DNA of 64,000 bases, taken from Eledone cirrhosa. Lineage: Eukaryota > Mollusca > Cephalopoda > Octopoda > Eledonidae. The position numbers and the translations under genes are program-made. The notes below the pieces were generated by a model, which had not been told where the DNA came from, searched no databases, and saw only the letters and a list, made by a program, of their open reading frames with translations. Below are positions 33,000-46,333 of this stretch, one piece after another. Positions within the stretch are counted from its first letter, which is position 1; every line of letters starts with the position of its first letter. Location: the NCBI GenBank assembly GCA_964016885.1, contig OZ024743.1:183141396-183205395 (forward strand), written 5' to 3'.

Positions 33000-34872
33000 G
33001 ACATATAATATATATGGCATAGACATATAATATATATGGCATAGACATATAATATATATGGTATAGACATATAATATATATGGTATAGACATATAATGTA
33101 TATGGTATAGACATATAATGTATATGGTATAGACATATAATGTATATGGTATAGACATATAATGTATATGGTATAGACATATAATATATATGGTATAGAC
33201 ATATAATATATATGGTATAGACATATAATATATATGGTATAGACATATAATATATATGGTATAGACATGTAATATATATGGTATAGACATATAATATATA
33301 TGGTATAGACATATAATATATATGGTATAGACATATAATATATATGGTATAGACATATAATATATATGGTATAGACATATAATATATATGGTATAGACAT
33401 GTAATATATATGGTATAGACATATAATATATATAGTATAGACATATAATATATATGGTATAGACATATAATATATATGGTATAGACATATAATATATATG
33501 GTATAGACATATAATATATATGGTATAGACATATAATATATATGGTATAGACATATAATATATATGGTATAGACATGTAATATATATGGTATAGACATAA
33601 TATATATGGTATAGACATATAATATATATGGTATAGACATATAATATATATAGTATAGACATATAATATATATGGTATAGACATATAATATATATGGTAT
33701 AGACATATAATGTATATGGTATGGACATATAATATATATGGTATAGACATATAATATATATGGTATAGACATATAATATATATGGTATAGACATATAATA
33801 TATATGGTATAGACATAATATATATGGTATAGACATATAATATATATAGTATAGACATATAATGTATATAGTATAGACATATAATATATATGGTATAGGC
33901 ATGTAATATATATGATATAGACATATAATATATATGGTATAGAAATATAATGTATATAGTATAGACATATAATGTATATGGTATAGACATATAATATATA
34001 TGGTATAGACATATAATATATATAGTATAGACATATAATGTATATGGTATAGACATATAATATATATGGTATAGACATATAATATATATGGTATAGACAT
34101 ATAATATATATAGTATAGACATATAATATATATAGTATAGACATATAATGTATATAGTATAGACATATAATGTATATAGTATAGACATATAATGTATATA
34201 GTATAGACATATAATGTATATGGTATAGACATATAATATATATGGTATGGACATATAATATATATGGTATAGACATATAATATATATAGTATAGACATAT
34301 AATATATATGGTATGGACATACAATATATATGGTATAGACATATAATATATATAGTATAGACATGTAATATATATGGTATAGACATGTAATATATATGGT
34401 ATAGACATATAATATATATGGTATAGACATATAATATATATGGTATAGACATATAATATATATGGTATAGACATATAATATATATGGTATAGACATATAA
34501 TATATATAGTATAGACATGTAATATATATGGTATAGACATGTAATATATATGGTATAGACATATAATGTATATAGTATAGACATATAATATATATGGTAT
34601 AGACATATAATATATATGGTATAGACATATAATATATATGGTATAGACATGTAATATATATGGTATAGACATATAATGTATATAGTATAGACATATAATA
34701 TATATGGTATAGACATATAATATATATGGTATAGACATATAATGTATATAGTATAGACATATAATGTATATAGTATAGACATATAATGTATATAGTATAG
34801 ACATATAATGTATATAGTATAGACATATAATGTATATAGTATAGACATATAATATATATGGTATAGACATAT

Positions 34873-35059
34873 AATTGTTTCTACTTTTGGCACAAGGCCA
34901 GCAATTACCCAGTGCATTACTGGTACTTTATTTTATCGACCCCGTAAGGATGAAAGGCAAAGTTAACCTCGGCGGGATTTGAACTCAGAATGGCAAAGAC
35001 CGTAACTCTATGCGTCAAAGCATGGCGTCCGACCCTCTACCGATACTGCCAATCCATCG
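34873..35059 (-). mobile_element. tRNA-derived SINE, subtype A, copy 8
   Basis: This antisense copy has the right-domain A form with four T and the ATATAAGATATATAG flank. It lies 2,056 bp after B copy 5. Confidence 0.9.
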
Positions 35060-36272
35060 CATATATGGTATAGACATATAATATATATAGTATAGACATA
35101 TAAGATATATAGTATAGACATATAATATATATGGTATAGACATATAATGTATATAGTATAGACTTATAATATATATGGTATAGACATATAATATATATGG
35201 TATAGACATATAATGTATATAGTATAGACATATAATATATATGGTATAGACATATAATGTATATAGTATAGACATATAATATATATGGTATAGACATGTA
35301 ATATATATGGTATAGACATGTAATATATATGGTATAGACATATAATATATATGGTATAGACATATAATATATATGGTATAGACATATAATGTATATAGTA
35401 TAGACATATAATATATATGGTATTGACATATAATATATATGGTATAGACATATGATATATATAGTATAGACATGTAATGTATATAGTATAGACATATAAT
35501 ATATATGGTATAGACATATAATATATATGGTATAGACATATAATATATATGGTATAGACATATAATATATATGGTATAGACATATAATGTATATCGTATA
35601 GACATAATATATATGGTATAGACATATAATATATATGGTATAGACACATTATATATATGGTATAGACATATAATATATATGGTATAGACATATAATGTAT
35701 ATAGTATAGACATATAATGTATATAGTATATACATATAATATATATGGTATAGACATATAATATATATGGTATAGACATATAATATATATGGTATAGACA
35801 TATAATATATATAGTATAGACATATAATGTATATAATATAGACATATAATGTATATAATATAGACATATAATATATATGGTATAGACACATTATATATAT
35901 GGTATAGACATATAATATATATGGTATAGACATATAATATATATGGTATAGACATATAATATATATGGTATAGACATATAATATATATGGTATAGACATA
36001 TAATATATATGGTATAGACATATAATATATATGGTATAGACATATAATATATATGGTATAGACATATAATATATATGGTATAGACATATAATATATATAG
36101 TATAGACATATAATATATATAGTATAGGCATATAATGTATATAGTATAGACATATAATGTATATAGTATAGACATATAATGTATATGGTATAGACATATA
36201 ATATATATGGTATAGACATATAATATATATGGTATAGACATATAATATATATGGTATAGACATATAATATAT

Positions 36273-37381
36273 AGAGGGTTCTATAGAAATAGTGGACAGC
36301 TTCCGTTATCTGGGTGACAAAATCAGCAGTGGGGGAGGGTGCTCTGAAAGTACAGTAGCTAGAGTCAGAACTGGATGGAAAAAGTTCAGAGAGCTTATAC
36401 CACTATTAGCCGCTAGAGGGTTCTCCCTAAAAATGAAAGGCAGGTTATACGATGCCTGCATACGAACAGCAATGCTGCATGGCAGTGAGACCTGGGCATT
36501 GTGTGCAGAGGATATACGCAGACTAGAGAGGAACGAAGCTTGCATGCTCCGCTGGATGTGCAATAGTAATATACGTGAACGGCAAAGCATAAACGAACTA
36601 AGGAAAAAATTAGAAATAAGAGGGATCAGATGTTGTTTACTCGAGAGAAGGCTACGTTGGTACGGTCACGTGATGCGCATGAAAGACGACAGCTGTATAA
36701 CAAAGTGCAGGGCAATAAAGATAGACGGTAGCCACGGAGTAGGCAGACCCAGAAAAACATGGGACGAGCTGATAAATTCCGACCTCACACGCTTACACCT
36801 CTCCAAGACAATGTCACTGGACCGAGACCTTTGGCGGTACTCAGTAATAGAGAAGACCCGCCTTACCTAAATACAAAGTAAAAACCTACTACAGTCAGTA
36901 GGCACCTCTATCAAAACACACCCCCCGTCCCACCACCTCCACCCCACCCACACCGCCCCTTTCAATGTAAAGTTATGTTGGTCCCACAACATCCAGGCCG
37001 AAACAAATGAGATCGTGTAGGTGTCACGACAAAAAACACACAGTCCACGCTGTAAATGTGGCCTTGTAGGCAACACGGTAAAAACCTCCCAGCCCCACAC
37101 TGTAAATGTGGTTGGTGTTAGGAAGGGCATCCAGCTGTAGAAAACCCGCCAGACAGTCCACGCTGTAATGTGGCCGTGTAGGCAACACGGTAAAAACCTC
37201 CCAGCCCCACACTGTAAATGTGGTTGGTGTTAGGAAGGGCATCCAACTGTAGAAAACCCGCCAGACAGTCCTATGCGAGCAAGACAACCACTCTTGCCTC
37301 AAGTGGGAAAACCCCCGTCCAAACCCATGCAAGCGTGGAACACGGACGCTAAACCTGATGATGATGATGATGATGATGATG
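36273..37381 (+). mobile_element. 5'-truncated non-LTR retrotransposon fragment, array copy 2
   Basis: It has exactly the same 1,109-bp length, the same truncation point, the same 113-bp internal duplication and the same (GAT)n-satellite junction as copy 1. It was therefore copied with the array, not inserted again. Confidence 0.92.
36274..36870 (+). pseudogene. LINE ORF2 C-terminal fragment, array copy 2
   Basis: The open frame of about 198 codons has the same residues as copy 1 in the part I compared, ends in TAA, and has no native start and no catalytic domain. Confidence 0.9.
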
Positions 37382-39353
37382 GTATAGACATATAATATAT
37401 ATGGTATAGACATATAATATATATGGTATAGACATGTAATATATATGGTATAGACATATAATATATATGGTATAGACATATAATATATATGGTATAGACA
37501 TATAATGTATATAGTATAGACATATAATATATATGGTATTGAAATATAATATATATATGGTATAGACATATAATATATATAGTATAGACATGTAATGTAT
37601 ATAGTATAGACATATAATATATATGGTATAGACATATAATATATATGGTATAGACATATAATATATATAGTATAGACATATAATATATATGGTATAGACA
37701 TATAATATATATGGTTTAGACATATAATATATATGGTATAGACATATAATATATATGGTATAGACATATAATATATATGGTATAGACATATAATGTATAT
37801 GGTATAGACATAATATATATGGTATAGACATATAATATATATGGTATAGACACATTATATATATGGTATAGACATATAATATATATGGTATAGACATATA
37901 ATGTATATAGTATAGACATATAATGTATATAGTATAGACATATAATGTATATAGTATAGACATATAATATATATGGTATAGACATATAATATATATGGTA
38001 TAGACATATAATATATATGGTATAGACATATAATATATATGGTATAGACATATAATATATATAGTATAGACATATAATGTATATAATATAGACATATAAT
38101 ATATATGGTATAGACATATAATATATATGGTATAGACATATAATATATATGGTATAGACATATAATATATATGGTATAGACATATAATATATATGGTATA
38201 GACATATAATATATATAGTATAGACATATAATGTATATGGTATAGACATATAATATATATGGTATAGACACATTATATATATATGGTATAGACATATAAT
38301 ATATATGGTATAGACATATAATATATATGGTATAGACATATAATGTATATAGTATAGACATATAATATATATGGTATAGACACATTATATATATGGTATA
38401 GACATATAATATATATGGTATAGACATATAATATATATGCTATAGACATATAATATATATGGTATAGACATATAATATATATGGTATAGACATATAATAT
38501 ATATGGTATAGACATATAATGTATATGGTATAGACATATAATATATATAGTATAGACATATAATATATATGGTATAGACATATAATATATATAGTATAGA
38601 CATATAATGTATATAGTATAGACATATAATGTATATAGTATAGACATATAATATATATGGTATAGACATATAATATATATGGTATAGACATATAATATAT
38701 ATGGTATAGACATATAATATATATGGTATAGACATATAATATATATGGTTTAGACATATAATATATATTGTTTAGACATATAATATATATGGTATAGACA
38801 TATAATATATATGGTATAGACATATAATATATATGGTATAGACATATAATATATATGGTATAGACATATAATATATATGGTATAGACATATAATATATAT
38901 GGTATAGACATGTAATATATATGGTATTGACATATAATATATATGGTATAGACATATAATGTATATAGTATAGACATGTAATATATATGGTATAGACATA
39001 TAATGTATATAGTATAGACATATAATGTATATAGTATAGACATACAATATATATGGTATAGACATATAATATATATGGTATAGACATATAATGTATATAG
39101 TATAGACATATAATGTATATAGTATAGACATATAATGTATATAGTATAGACATATAATGTATATAGTATAGACATATAATATATATAGTATAGACATATC
39201 ATGTATATAGTATAGACATATCATGTATATAGTATAGACATATAATATATATGGTATGGACATATAATGTATATGGTATGGACATATAATATATATGGTA
39301 TGGACATATAATATATATGGTATAGACATGTAATATATATAGTATAGACATAT

Positions 39354-39536
39354 AATTGTTTCTACTTTTGGCACAAGGCCAGCAATTACCCAGTGCATTA
39401 CTGGTACTTTATTTTATCGACCCCGTAAGGATGAAAGGCAAATTCAACCTCGGCGGTATTTGAACTCAGATCGTAAAAGGGACGCAACTATGCTGGAAAG
39501 CATGGCGTCCAACCCTCTACCGATACTGCCAATCCA
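39354..39536 (-). mobile_element. tRNA-derived SINE, subtype B, copy 6
   Basis: This antisense copy has the right-domain B form. It has a private change giving CAAATTCAACC where the others have CAAAGTCAACC (around 39,443). Confidence 0.88.
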
Positions 39537-41400
39537 GACATATAATATATATGGCATAGACATATAATATATATGGCATAGACATATAATATATATGGTA
39601 TAGACATATAATATATATGGTATAGACATATAATGTATATGGTATAGACATATAATGTATATGGTATAGACATATAATGTATATGGTATAGACATATAAT
39701 ATATATGGTATAGACATATAATATATATGGTATAGACATATAATATATATGGTATAGACATATAATATATATGGTATAGACATGTAATATATATGGTATA
39801 GACATATAATATATATGGTATAGACATATAATATATATGGTATAGACATATAATATATATGGTATAGACATATAATATATATGGTATAGACATATAATAT
39901 ATATGGTATAGACATGTAATATATATGGTATAGATATATAGTATAGACATATAATATATATGGTATAGACATATAATATATATGGTATAGACATATAATA
40001 TATATGGTATAGACATATAATATATATGGTATAGACATATAATATATATGGTATAGACATATAATATATATGGTATAGACATGTAATATATATGGTATAG
40101 ACATAATATATATGGTATAGACATATAATATATATGGTATAGACATATAATATATATAGTATAGACATATAATATATATGGTATAGACATATAATATATA
40201 TGGTATAGACATATAATGTATATGGTATGGACATATAATATATATGGTATAGACATATAATATATATGGTATAGACATATAATATATATGGTATAGACAT
40301 ATAATATATATGGTATAGACATAATATATATGGTATAGACATATAATATATATAGTATAGACATATAATGTATATAGTATAGACATATAATATATATGGT
40401 ATAGACATGTAATATATATGATATAGACATATAATATATATGGTATAGAAATATAATGTATATAGTATAGACATATAATGTATATAGTATAGACATATAA
40501 TGTATATGGTATAGACATATAATATATATGGTATAGACATATAATATATATAGTATAGACATATAATGTATATGGTATAGACATATAATATATATGGTAT
40601 AGACATATAATATATATGGTATAGACATATAATATATATAGTATAGACATATAATATATATAGTATAGACATATAATGTATATAGTATAGACATATAATG
40701 TATATAGTATAGACATATAATGTATATAGTATAGACATATAATGTATATGGTATAGACATATAATGTATATGGTATGGACATATAATATATATGGTATAG
40801 ACATATAATATATATAGTATAGACATATAATATATATGGTATGGACATACAATATATATGGTATAGACATATAATATATATAGTATAGACATGTAATATA
40901 TATGGTATAGACATGTAATATATATGGTATAGACATATAATATATATGGTATAGACATATAATATATATGGTATAGACATATAATATATATGGTATAGAC
41001 ATATAATATATATGGTATAGACATATAATATATATAGTATAGACATGTAATATATATGGTATAGACATGTAATATATATGGTATAGACATATAATGTATA
41101 TAGTATAGACATATAATATATATGGTATAGACATATAATATATATGGTATAGACATATAATATATATGGTATAGACATGTAATATATATGGTATAGACAT
41201 ATAATGTATATAGTATAGACATATAATATATATGGTATAGACATATAATATATATGGTATAGACATATAATGTATATAGTATAGACATATAATGTATATA
41301 GTATAGACATATAATGTATATAGTATAGACATATAATGTATATAGTATAGACATATAATGTATATAGTATAGACATATAATATATATGGTATAGACATAT

Positions 41401-41587
41401 AATTGTTTCTACTTTTGGCACAAGGCCAGCAATTACCCAGTGCATTACTGGTACTTTATTTTATCGACCCCGTAAGGATGAAAGGCAAAGTTAACCTCGG
41501 CGGGATTTGAACTCAGAATGGCAAAGACCGTAACTCTATGCGTCAAAGCATGGCGTCCGACCCTCTACCGATACTGCCAATCCATCG
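41401..41587 (-). mobile_element. tRNA-derived SINE, subtype A, copy 9
   Basis: This antisense copy is of the right-domain A form and is the last A SINE of the array. It lies 2,047 bp after B copy 6. Confidence 0.9.
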
Positions 41588-43020
41588 CATATATGGTATA
41601 GACATATAATATATATAGTATAGACATATAAGATATATAGTATAGACATATAATATATATGGTATAGACATATAATGTATATAGTATAGACTTATAATAT
41701 ATATGGTATAGACATATAATATATATGGTATAGACATATAATGTATATAGTATAGACATATAATATATATGGTATAGACATATAATGTATATAGTATAGA
41801 CATATAATATATATGGTATAGACATGTAATATATATGGTATAGACATGTAATATATATGGTATAGACATATAATATATATGGTATAGACATATAATATAT
41901 ATGGTATAGACATATAATGTATATAGTATAGACATATAATATATATGGTATTGACATATAATATATATGGTATAGACATATGATATATATAGTATAGACA
42001 TGTAATGTATATAGTATAGACATATAATATATATGGTATAGACATATAATATATATGGTATAGACATATAATATATATGGTATAGACATATAATATATAT
42101 GGTATAGACATATAATGTATATGGTATAGACATAATATATATGGTATAGACATATAATATATATGGTATAGACACATTATATATATGGTATAGACATATA
42201 ATATATATGGTATAGACATATAATGTATATAGTATAGACATATAATGTATATAGTATATACATATAATATATATGGTATAGACATATAATATATATGGTA
42301 TAGACATATAATATATATGGTATAGACATATAATATATATAGTATAGACATATAATGTATATAATATAGACATATAATGTATATAATATAGACATATAAT
42401 ATATATGGTATAGACACATTATATATATGGTATAGACATATAATATATATGGTATAGACATATAATATATATGGTATAGACATATAATATATATGGTATA
42501 GACATATAATATATATGGTATAGACATATAATATATATGGTATAGACATATAATATATATGGTATAGACATATAATATATATGGTATAGACATATAATAT
42601 ATATGGTATAGACATATAATATATATAGTATAGACATATAATATATATGGTATAGACATATAATATATATAGTATAGGCATATAATGTATATAGTATAGA
42701 CATATAATGTATATAGTATAGACATATAATATATATGGTATAGACATATAATATATATGGTATAGACATATAATATATATGGTATAGACATATAATATAT
42801 ATGGTATAGACATATAATATATATGGTATAGACACATTATATATATGGTATAGACATATAATGTATATGGTATAGACATATAATGTATATGGTATAGACA
42901 TATAATATATATGGTATAGACATGTAATATATATAGTATAGACATATAATGTATATGGTATAGACATATAATATATATGGTATAGACATATAATATATAT
43001 GGTATAGACATATAATATAT

Positions 43021-44129
43021 AGAGGGTTCTATAGAAATAGTGGACAGCTTCCGTTATCTGGGTGACAAAATCAGCAGTGGGGGAGGGTGCTCTGAAAGTA
43101 CAGTAGCTAGAGTCAGAACTGGATGGAAAAAGTTCAGAGAGCTTAAACCACTATTAGCCGCTAGAGGGTTCTCCCTAAAAATGAAAGGCAGGTTATACGA
43201 TGCCTGCATACGAACAGCAATGCTGCATGGCAGTGAGACCTGGGCATTGTGTGCAGAGGATATACGCAGACTAGAGAGGAACGAAGCTTGCATGCTCCGC
43301 TGGATATGCAATAGTAATATACGTGAACGGCAAAGCATAAACGAACTAAGGAAAAAATTAGAAATAAGAGGGATCAGATGTTGTTTACTCGAGAGAAGGC
43401 TACGTTGGTACGGTCACGTGATGCGCATGAAAGACGACAGCTGTATAACAAAGTGCAGGGCAATAAAGATAGACGGTAGCCACGGAGTAGGCAGACCCAG
43501 AAAAACATGGGACGAGCTGATAAATTCCGACCTCACACGCTTACACCTCTCCAAGACAATGTCACTGGACCGAGACCTTTGGCGGTACTCAGTAATAGAG
43601 AAGACCCGCCTTACCTAAATACAAAGTAAAAACCTACTACAGTCAGTAGGCACCTCTATCAAAACACACCCCCCGTCCCACCACCTCCACCCCACCCACA
43701 CCGCCCCTTTCAATGTAAAGTTATGTTGGTCCCACAACATCCAGGCCGAAACAAATGAGATCGTGTAGGTGTCACGACAAAAAACACACAGTCCACGCTG
43801 TAAATGTGGCCTTGTAGGCAACACGGTAAAAACCTCCCAGCCCCACACTGTAAATGTGGTTGGTGTTAGGAAGGGCATCCAGCTGTAGAAAACCCGCCAG
43901 ACAGTCCACGCTGTAATGTGGCCGTGTAGGCAACACGGTAAAAACCTCCCAGCCCCACACTGTAAATGTGGTTGGTGTTAGGAAGGGCATCCAACTGTAG
44001 AAAACCCGCCAGACAGTCCTATGCGAGCAAGACAACCACTCTTGCCTCAAGTGGGAAAACCCCCGTCCAAACCCATGCAAGCGTGGAACACGGACGCTAA
44101 ACCTGATGATGATGATGATGATGATGATG
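43021..44129 (+). mobile_element. 5'-truncated non-LTR retrotransposon fragment, array copy 3
   Basis: This is the third 1,109-bp copy, with the same ends and internal duplication. Two coding changes separate it from copies 1 and 2: ATA to AAA near 43,146 and ATG to ATA near 43,306. Confidence 0.92.
43022..43618 (+). pseudogene. LINE ORF2 C-terminal fragment, array copy 3
   Basis: The open frame of about 198 codons has an Ile-to-Lys change before PLLAARG and a Met-to-Ile change in RWMCNSN. The frame is still open, but there is no start and no catalytic domain. Confidence 0.9.
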
Positions 44130-44864
44130 GTATAGACATATAATATATATGGTATAGACATGTAATATATATGGTATAGACATATAATATATATGGTATA
44201 GACATATAATGTATATAGTATAGACATATAATATATATGGTATTGACATATAATATATATATGGTATAGACATATAATATATATAGTATAGACATGTAAT
44301 GTATATAGTATAGACATATAATATATATGGTTTAGACATATAATATATATGGTATAGACATATAATATATATGGTATAGACATATAATATATATGGTATA
44401 GACATATAATGTATATGGTATAGACATAATATATATGGTATAGACATATAATATATATGGTATAGACACATTATATATATGGTATAGACATATAATATAT
44501 ATGGTATAGACATATAATGTATATAGTATAGACATATAATGTATATAGTATAGACATATAATGTATATAGTATAGACATATAATATATATGGTATAGACA
44601 TATAATATATATGGTATAGACATATAATATATATGGTATAGACATATAATATATATAGTATAGACATATAATGTATATAATATAGACATATAATATATAT
44701 GGTATAGACATATAATATATATGGTATAGACATATAATATATATGGTATAGACATATAATATATATGGTATAGACATATAATATATATGGTATAGACATA
44801 TAATATATATAGTATAGACATATAATGTATATGGTATAGACATATAATATATATGGTATAGACA

Positions 44865-46119
44865 CATTATATATATATGGTATAGACATATAATATATAT
44901 GGTATAGACATATAATGTATATGGTATAGACATATAATGTATATGGTATAGACATATAATGTATATGGTATAGACATATAATGTATATGGTATAGACATA
45001 TAATGTATATGGTATAGACATGTAATATATATAGTATAGACATATAATATATATGGTATAGACATATAATATATATGGTATAGACATATAATATATATGG
45101 TATAGACATATAATATATATGGTATAGACATATAATATATATGGTATAGACATATAATGTATATGGTATAGACATATAATATATATAGTATAGACATATA
45201 ATATATATGGTATAGACATATAATATATATAGTATAGACATATAATGTATATAGTATAGACATATAATGTATATAGTATAGACATATAATATATATGGTA
45301 TAGACATATAATATATATGGTATAGACATATAATATATATGGTATAGACATATAATATATATGGTATAGACACATTATATATATGGTATAGACATATAAT
45401 GTATATGGTATAGACATATAATATATATGGTATAGACACATTATATATATGGTATAGACATATAATATATATGGTATAGACACATTATATATATGGTATA
45501 GACATATAATGTATATGGTATAGACATATAATGTATATGGTATAGACATATAATGTATATGGTATAGACATATAATGTATATGGTATAGACATATAATGT
45601 ATATGGTATAGACATATAATGTATATGGTATAGACATGTAATATATATAGTATAGACATATAATGTATATGGTATAGACATATAATATATATGGTATAGA
45701 CATATAATATATATGGTATAGACATATAATATATATGGTATAGACACATTATATATATGGTATAGACATATAATGTATATGGTATAGACATATAATGTAT
45801 ATGGTATAGACATATAATGTATATGGTATAGACATATAATGTATATGGTATAGACATATAATGTATATGGTATAGACATATAATGTATATGGTATAGACA
45901 TGTAATATATATAGTATAGACATATAATGTATATGGTATAGACATATAATATATATGGTATAGACATATAATATATATGGTATAGACATATAATATATAT
46001 GGTATAGACATATAATATATATGGTATAGACATATAATATATATGGTATAGACATATAATATATATGGTATAGACATATAATATATATGGTATAGACATA
46101 TAATATATATGGTATAGGG
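44865..46119. repeat. Local 264-bp (12-unit) HOR at the right end of Sat22
   Basis: A cassette starts with a CACATTATATATATGG unit, continues with a run of units ending GTATATGG, then a CATGTAATATATATAG unit and further standard units. Landmarks recur exactly 264 bp apart: CACATT at 45,481 and 45,745, and GACATGTA at 45,633 and 45,897. An earlier, less regular cassette begins near 44,867. 264 bp is 12 units of 22 bp. Confidence 0.75.
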
Positions 46120-46124
46120 CGGTA

Positions 46125-46306
46125 GATTGGCAGTATCGGTAGAGGGTCGGACACCATGCAATGACGTATAGAGCTACGGCCCTTGCCATTCTGAGTTCAA
46201 ATCCCGCCGAGGTTAACTTTGCCTTTCATCCTTACGGGGTCGATAAAATAAAGTACCAGTAATACACTGGGTAATTGCTGGCCTTGTGCCAAAAGTAGAA
46301 ACAATT
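46125..46306 (+). mobile_element. Boundary SINE, subtype A-like, inverted relative to the array
   Basis: On the + strand it begins GATTGGCAGTATCGGTAGAG, has a B-box GAGTTCAAATCC and ends CCAAAAGTAGAAACAATT. It differs from the array A copies in the tRNA-like part (CACCATGCAATGACGTATAG, GCTACGGCCC). It is the only SINE of the array in this orientation and lies at the right end of Sat22, so it is a separate insertion. Confidence 0.9.
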
Positions 46307-46333
46307 ATATATATGGTATACCATATATATAAT
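46304..46333. repeat. 30-bp perfect palindrome at the array boundary
   Basis: The sequence is self-complementary around the centre of GGTATACC, flanked by ATATAT on both sides. It joins the SINE tail to unique DNA and looks like two satellite unit ends meeting head to head. Confidence 0.8.

Larger units (their letters stand above)
27126..34872. repeat. HOR block 7 (7,747 bp): SINE-A, Sat22, LINE, Sat22, SINE-B, Sat22
   Basis: This is the first complete block containing the LINE fragment. The LINE starts 1,642 bp after the SINE-A start. SINE-B begins about 2.9 kb after the LINE ends. All remaining sequence is 22-bp satellite. Confidence 0.85.
34873..41400. repeat. HOR block 8 (6,528 bp): SINE-A, Sat22, LINE, Sat22, SINE-B, Sat22
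   Basis: This has the same order of elements as block 7 but with less satellite: A to LINE is 1,400 bp (1,642 in block 7) and A to B is 4,481 bp (5,691 in block 7). Block lengths differ by loss or gain of satellite units while the embedded elements stay intact. Confidence 0.85.
1..46119. repeat. 22-bp AT-rich satellite array (Sat22) with embedded SINEs and LINE fragments
   Basis: The + strand unit is 22 bp: a TATAGACATATAAT core followed by either ATATATGG (variant V1) or GTATATAG (variant V2). Other recurrent variants are CATGTAAT, CACATTATATATATGG, CATATCATG, and 20-bp or 24-bp length variants. The array runs into the left edge of the window and ends at about 46,119, next to an inverted SINE. 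It is broken only by fifteen antisense SINEs and three LINE fragments, all carried inside larger repeats. The minus strand has no stop codon in any frame and translates as a 22-residue periodic peptide, which explains the very long minus-strand ORFs (up to 840 codons). I regard none of these as genes. Function is unknown; a structural heterochromatin role is possible but nothing in the sequence shows it. Confidence 0.97.
41401..46119. repeat. HOR block 9 (partial, about 4,719 bp): SINE-A, Sat22, LINE, Sat22
   Basis: This is the last block. It has SINE-A and the LINE at nearly the block 7 spacing (1,620 bp) but ends in the boundary SINE without a SINE-B. Its final 1.2 kb has its own local repeat of 264 bp. 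Confidence 0.85.

Noticed and set aside
1..46119. CRISPR-like regular repeats
   Set aside because: There are no unique spacers; units are directly adjacent, the period is 22 bp, and the context is eukaryotic retrotransposons.
1..46119. TATAAT boxes as bacterial promoters
   Set aside because: The motif is part of every satellite unit, and the SINE/LINE content shows an animal genome.
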